Origin: Acidobacteriota bacterium
GTDB lineage: Bacteria > Acidobacteriota > Thermoanaerobaculia > Gp7-AA8
Direction: 5' to 3'
NCBI GenBank assembly: GCA_019244185.1
Contig: JAFATB010000025.1
Span: forward strand, 186,001-250,000
DNA length: 64,000 nt
Shown: in pieces, positions 60,716 through 64,000 of the stretch
Layout of the letters: every line of letters begins with the position of its first letter
Numbering within the stretch: the first letter of the stretch is position 1
Notes under the pieces: model-generated
What the model was told of the DNA's origin: nothing
What the model saw: only the letters and a program-made list of their open reading frames with translations
Database searches by the model: none
Made by a program: the position numbers and the translations under genes

Positions 60716-61642
60716 TCAGCGATAGCGCAGGTCGATGACCTTGCGCACCGCGTCCTTGGCCGCGTTGGGCAGGTTCTGCATGCGCGTGAGCACGTCGTTG
60801 AACGCGTGCGACTCGCCGCCGTGCTTGAAGCATTCGCCGCAGCGCGGCAGGTTCGTGAAGTCGCGGCGCTCGAACGCGGCCTGCATCTCGGCGAAGCGCG
60901 GACTGTCGAGAATCTCGCGCAGCGTCTGGGTCTTGAGGTCGCCGAGGATTTGATCGCCGTGCGCGTCGTAGCAGCAGTGCGTCACGCGGCCGTCGGCGAA
61001 GACGACCACCCACGTGAAGAACGCGCCCTGCACGCAGCCGAAGAACGTGCCGTGCAGGTCGGTTTCCTCGTTGACGTCGAGCGGCTCGCAGGTCTTCTCG
61101 ATCACGCGCGCGTTGCGGAACTGCTTGAGATCGAACAGAGCGCGGAAGTCGTCGACGGTTTCGTCGACCGTGAGGCGCGAGCGCATCTTCTGGATCTCGA
61201 TGCGCAGCGGCGCGCCCTTGGCCTGCACGAGGAACTTGCGCGTGAGGTCGACGAGCTTCTCGAAGTCGCCGCCGGTGCGCAGCTGCGGATAGACCTTCGG
61301 ATCGATCGAGTCGACGCAGATGCGGATGCGGCGCAGCGGCGAGGCGAGCAGCTTCGCGCCGACCTCCGGCGTCAGCACCAGCCCATTCGTCGACAAGCTC
61401 GCCTCGGGGAACAAACGAATCGCATCATCGATGCGCGGGTAAAGCAGCGGCTCCCCCATCTCGTGCAGCCACTTGAGGCGCAGGCCGAGGCCGTGGATCT
61501 CGCGTTCGGCCTTCTCGACGAGCGGCCAGGGCATGTCCTCGTACGGACGGCGCAGCACCGGCAGCGGGCACATGCCGCAGCGCAGGTTGCACTTGGAGGT
61601 GAGCTCGAGGCCGACCTTGATGCGTGAGGGAGAGAACTTCAT
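60716..61642 (-). CDS. radical SAM/SPASM protein
   Basis: 308 residues. The cluster motif is LTSKCNLRCGMCPLPVLRRP. HEMGEPLLYPRIDDAIRLFP is the glycine-rich SAM region, and SPASM-type Cys residues occur in FFGCVQGAF, VTHCCYDAHGD and LPRCGECFKHGG. No PqqD or peptide gene is adjacent, so it may act on a glycan, lipid or metabolite rather than a peptide. The ATG at 61642 is chosen because the family begins MKFSPSRIKVGLELT; further upstream the frame enters a repeat element. It follows a GT4 gene and another radical SAM gene on the same strand. Confidence 0.85.
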   Translation of the reverse strand: MKFSPSRIKVGLELTSKCNLRCGMCPLPVLRRPYEDMPWPLVEKAEREIHGLGLRLKWLHEMGEPLLYPRIDDAIRLFPEASLSTNGLVLTPEVGAKLLASPLRRIRICVDSIDPKVYPQLRTGGDFEKLVDLTRKFLVQAKGAPLRIEIQKMRSRLTVDETVDDFRALFDLKQFRNARVIEKTCEPLDVNEETDLHGTFFGCVQGAFFTWVVVFADGRVTHCCYDAHGDQILGDLKTQTLREILDSPRFAEMQAAFERRDFTNLPRCGECFKHGGESHAFNDVLTRMQNLPNAAKDAVRKVIDLRYR

Positions 61643-61651
61643 GAGAGGACG

Positions 61652-61754
61652 GATGAAGGCAGAAGGCAGAAGGCAGGAGGCAGAACGATGACCGCCGCAG
61701 GCGCACCGCACTTCTGCCTTCTGCCTTCTGCCTTCTGCCCTCTGCCTTCGAGGT
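61652..61754. repeat. inverted-repeat element, diverged copy 5
   Basis: Arms built from AAGGCAGA units (61654-61685 and, inverted, 61711-61750) surround a core with GACCGCCGCAGGCG. It has the same architecture and size as the other four copies but a different repeat unit. It sits between the GT4 gene stop and the radical SAM start. Confidence 0.75.
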
Positions 61755-62837
61755 TCATTTCGCGTTGACCAAGCGCTTTAGCACCGCCCCATATTCCGCC
61801 CAGGAGAATCGCCGCGCGCTCGCGGCCGCCGCGCGCTCCATCGCCTCGCGGTCGCCGCGCGCGAAAAACGCGTCGACGGCACGCGCGAGCGCGGCGGGAT
61901 CCTCGGGCGCGACGAGCATCCCGTTCACGCCTTCCTCGATGATCTCGGGCAGGCCGCCGACGCGCGTGGCGATCACGGGACGCGCGAAGTGAAACGCCGT
62001 CAGCGCGACGCCGCTCTGCGCCTCGATGCGATACGGCGCGAGCACGACGTCGCACGCGGCAAAGTACGTCGCAATCTCCGCGTCGGGGATGAAGCGGAAC
62101 TCGAGGCGGACGTTCGCGAGGCCGCGCGCGAGCTCGCGATACTCCTCCTCCCCTTTCCACCACGCCTCGCCCGCGACGACGAGCGTGACCTCCGTCTGCA
62201 GCTGACGCCACGCGCGCAGCGCGAGATCGAGTCCTTTGAACGGGCGCACGTGGCCGAAGAAAAGCGCCACGTTGCCGGAGAGTCCGAGCTGCCGCCGCGC
62301 GTCGTCGCGCGACGGAATCGCGCCGCCGAGCTCGTGCACGGGAAGGAACGTCGCCACGATCGGACGCGGCGTGCGCTTCGCGGCGTCGGCCGCCTCGCTC
62401 CGCGCGTGCACGACGAGCACGTCGCCGCGGCGCAGCACGCGATTGGTGAGGAAGCGCTTCCACGCCGCCGGCTCCTTGTCGCCGATGTTGTGACACTGCA
62501 AAACGACGCGCGTCGATTTCGGCAGAAACAGGAGCAGCGTCAGGTACGGCAGCGCCCAGACCCAGATCCACCAGACCAGGATCACCGCGTCGGGACGCTC
62601 GCGCCGCAGCAGCAGCGCGGTGCGTAGCCACGTCAGCGGATTGACGATGTCAAGGAGAAAGCGCGCGTTCGCGCGCGGCAGCGTCGGATCGACGTCGTCG
62701 CCGCCGGGATAGAGAAACTTCGGGAACTGGCGCTTGAACGAGATCACGTCGCACTGCAGCTCGCGAGCGAGTTGGGTCGTGCAGTACGCGATGCCGGCGC
62801 GATACGGAAAGACCGGCCCGATGAGAACGGTCTTCAC
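61755..62837 (-). CDS. GT4-family glycosyltransferase
   Basis: 360 residues. Rossmann start is IGPVFPYRAGIAYCTTQLAR. The second half has FFGHVRPFKGLDLALRAWRQ, YFAACDVVLAPYRIEAQSG and GLPEIIEEGVNGMLVAPEDP, with the Glu of the EX7E-type site. A hydrophobic patch (ILVWWIWVWALPYLTLLLFL) may bind the membrane. The GTG at 62837 overlaps the upstream radical SAM stop by four bases (GTGA), so it is translationally coupled to it. The sugar and acceptor are unknown. Confidence 0.88.
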   Translation of the reverse strand: MKTVLIGPVFPYRAGIAYCTTQLARELQCDVISFKRQFPKFLYPGGDDVDPTLPRANARFLLDIVNPLTWLRTALLLRRERPDAVILVWWIWVWALPYLTLLLFLPKSTRVVLQCHNIGDKEPAAWKRFLTNRVLRRGDVLVVHARSEAADAAKRTPRPIVATFLPVHELGGAIPSRDDARRQLGLSGNVALFFGHVRPFKGLDLALRAWRQLQTEVTLVVAGEAWWKGEEEYRELARGLANVRLEFRFIPDAEIATYFAACDVVLAPYRIEAQSGVALTAFHFARPVIATRVGGLPEIIEEGVNGMLVAPEDPAALARAVDAFFARGDREAMERAAAASARRFSWAEYGAVLKRLVNAK

Positions 62838-63916
62838 GCCGCCGAGAGGAAGTTTACGACCGTCGACGCGAGATACGCGCCCCACGTGCGCACGTCGAAC
62901 ACGAGCGACGACGACATGAAGCAGGAGTGCGTGCAGTGGCACTCCTTCGCGCGGATGGCGCGGCGCTGCTCGTCGGCCGCGTCCGAGAACCAGAGTTGGT
63001 CCCAGTCATAGCCGGTGTCGCGCACGTTGCCGACCGCATCGCGCAGCTCGCACATGCGCACTTCGCCGCGCGCGTCGAGGACGCCCGAGACGCGCCCCGC
63101 GTGGCACGGGCGCACCTGCGTCTCCTGCTCGAGCACGGCCAGCTCCATCTTGCGCGAGTACACCTTCACGAACTTCAGGAACCCGTCGTAGTTGCGGTAG
63201 CCGCTCCAGTACTCCTCGAGCTTCGGCAGCAGCTCGCGGTAACGCTCCGTCGTGATCGGCTGGATGTTCTTGTCCGGCTGATCGCCGCGCAGCATCTCGA
63301 ACGAATGGAACGACACTTCCGAAAAATCGCGCCGGACGCCGTCGAACATTACGTCGAGATCGTCGGCGTTGTACGTGCACAGACACGTGTGCACGTTCAC
63401 GGTGAGATTCGGGTACTTCGCGCGCAGCGGCATGAGCTGCGCGTAGGTCTTCTTCGCCTTCTCGTAGTTGTTCGGCACGCCGCGGATCCAGTCGTGCTTC
63501 TCGCCGATGTGATCGATCGACAGATTGACGACGATCTGCGTGTTCGGGCAGCGCTGCAGCGTCGACTCGACCTGCCGCGCGATGAGATCGCTCGTGATCG
63601 CGCCGGTGGGGATGGTGATCTGCTTGACGTGGTTGTTCGTCGAGAGGAACTCGCACAGCTCCGGCAGATCGCGCCGCAGGAACGGCTCGCCGCCCGACAT
63701 CACGATGAAGAGCAGATCGCCCATCGACGAGAGCGTCTTCTTCAGCTCGTCGAGCGAGAGCTCGTGCTCTTTGTTCTTGCGCAGCTGTTCCCAGTTGAAG
63801 CAGGTGCGGCAGAACGAGTTGCAGTCGTAGGTCAGGCCGAGGATGAGATAGACCGGGCGCATGCCCCGCTTGTCGACGAGGTAGCGCAGGTACGGCAGCT
63901 TGTCGGAGAACTTCAT
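62834..63916 (-). CDS. radical SAM/SPASM protein
   Basis: 360 residues. Cluster motif LTYDCNSFCRTCFNWEQLRK, SAM region VMSGGEPFLRRDLPEL, and IVVNLSIDHIGEKHDWIRGV in the barrel. SPASM-type Cys are in VRPCHAGRVSG, VRMCELRD and KECHCTHSCFMSS. It is the first gene of a minus-strand operon with GT4 and a second radical SAM protein. Its family resembles enzymes in polysaccharide, hopanoid or aminoglycoside-like loci; the reaction is not predictable here. The ATG at 63916 gives a typical N-terminus. Confidence 0.86.
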   Translation of the reverse strand: MKFSDKLPYLRYLVDKRGMRPVYLILGLTYDCNSFCRTCFNWEQLRKNKEHELSLDELKKTLSSMGDLLFIVMSGGEPFLRRDLPELCEFLSTNNHVKQITIPTGAITSDLIARQVESTLQRCPNTQIVVNLSIDHIGEKHDWIRGVPNNYEKAKKTYAQLMPLRAKYPNLTVNVHTCLCTYNADDLDVMFDGVRRDFSEVSFHSFEMLRGDQPDKNIQPITTERYRELLPKLEEYWSGYRNYDGFLKFVKVYSRKMELAVLEQETQVRPCHAGRVSGVLDARGEVRMCELRDAVGNVRDTGYDWDQLWFSDAADEQRRAIRAKECHCTHSCFMSSSLVFDVRTWGAYLASTVVNFLSAA

Positions 63917-63960
63917 CGCGCGTCCGTGTCGCTCAACCTGTGGTAAGTGTAGGCAATTCC

Positions 63961-64000
63961 ATGCGTAAGCTCATCGCATATCTCGCCATCAGCGCCGACG
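63961..64000 (+). CDS. dihydrofolate reductase/RibD-family protein, partial
   Basis: Only the first 13 codons are in the window: MRKLIAYLAISAD, the usual start of small DHFR/RibD-C-domain proteins (MRKLIxxxxxSxDG). The gene runs off the right edge. The ATG is divergent from the radical SAM operon by 44 bases. Confidence 0.6.
   Translation, partial: MRKLIAYLAISAD

Overview
This is a GC-rich (visually about two-thirds G+C), densely coding stretch of a bacterial chromosome. Genes abut or overlap by 1-4 bases in long same-strand runs, and GTG and TTG starts are common. The gene content (PqqD/radical-SAM peptide locus, PelF-type glycosyltransferase, amino-acid:carrier-protein ligase cluster, many two-component and c-di-GMP proteins, S1/P1 nuclease) and the intergenic inverted repeats that encode 'MKNAERR...' and '...FFILRSAFFI' in frame suggest an Acidobacteriota-like soil or environmental bacterium. 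That assignment is inference: there is no rRNA in the window. One tRNA gene, tRNA-Arg(CCG), is present. I saw no insertion-sequence transposase, prophage or CRISPR array.

Layout. 1-2645 (minus): an operon of a PqqD-like protein, a radical SAM/SPASM enzyme, a 60-residue Cys-containing peptide and an HPr-kinase-like protein cut by the window edge. It looks like a ribosomally made, modified peptide locus. 2665-7180: a glutaredoxin/pterin-dehydratase fusion, a secreted protein, a response regulator behind a structured leader, and the operon prs-rplY-tlpA-like thioredoxin. 7221-10068: histidine kinase, response regulator and EAL protein. 10094-13572: small proteins, a four-repeat protein and a flippase. 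13520-20817 (minus): carrier protein, acyl-CoA dehydrogenase, amino-acid:carrier-protein ligase, DUF1839, GH2 glycosidase and tandem alpha/beta hydrolase in one tightly coupled operon. 20981-25071 (minus): REC-PAS-GGDEF protein, histidine kinase, DUF4199 and membrane LuxR. 25172-33626 (plus): HlyD-like, TolC-like, PelF, PelG-position membrane protein, large membrane protein and GT2, a Pel-like exopolysaccharide/export operon. 33658-41753: VOC protein, GT9-like protein, PIG-L deacetylase, GNAT, GH114-like secreted hydrolase, hybrid kinase and small proteins. 41755-46411: OsmC-ACT-ArsR operon, tRNA-Arg, GAF protein and a mucin-like protein. 46450-55501: a 1248-residue membrane/coiled-coil/Cys-cluster/response-regulator protein, a secreted coiled-coil/TPR protein, a cyclase-homology protein, an HTH-PilZ protein and a response regulator. 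55553-64000: hydrolase, D-amino-acid PLP enzyme, dinB between two inverted repeats, a DapB-like dehydrogenase, S1/P1 nuclease, a radical SAM-GT4-radical SAM operon and the start of a DHFR-family gene.

How they may work together. c-di-GMP synthesis (GGDEF), breakdown (EAL) and a candidate receptor (PilZ) lie in the same window as a Pel-like polysaccharide operon, a GH114-like hydrolase and a PIG-L deacetylase, so surface polysaccharide control is a plausible common theme. A family of roughly 95-120 bp inverted repeats (five copies) sits at gene boundaries. One copy appears to supply the signal peptide of the TolC-like protein, and two copies bracket dinB. The best candidates for undescribed biology are the peptide-kinase locus at the left edge, the tandem Cys-cluster/response-regulator giant protein at 46450-50196, and the carrier-protein operon at 13520-20817.
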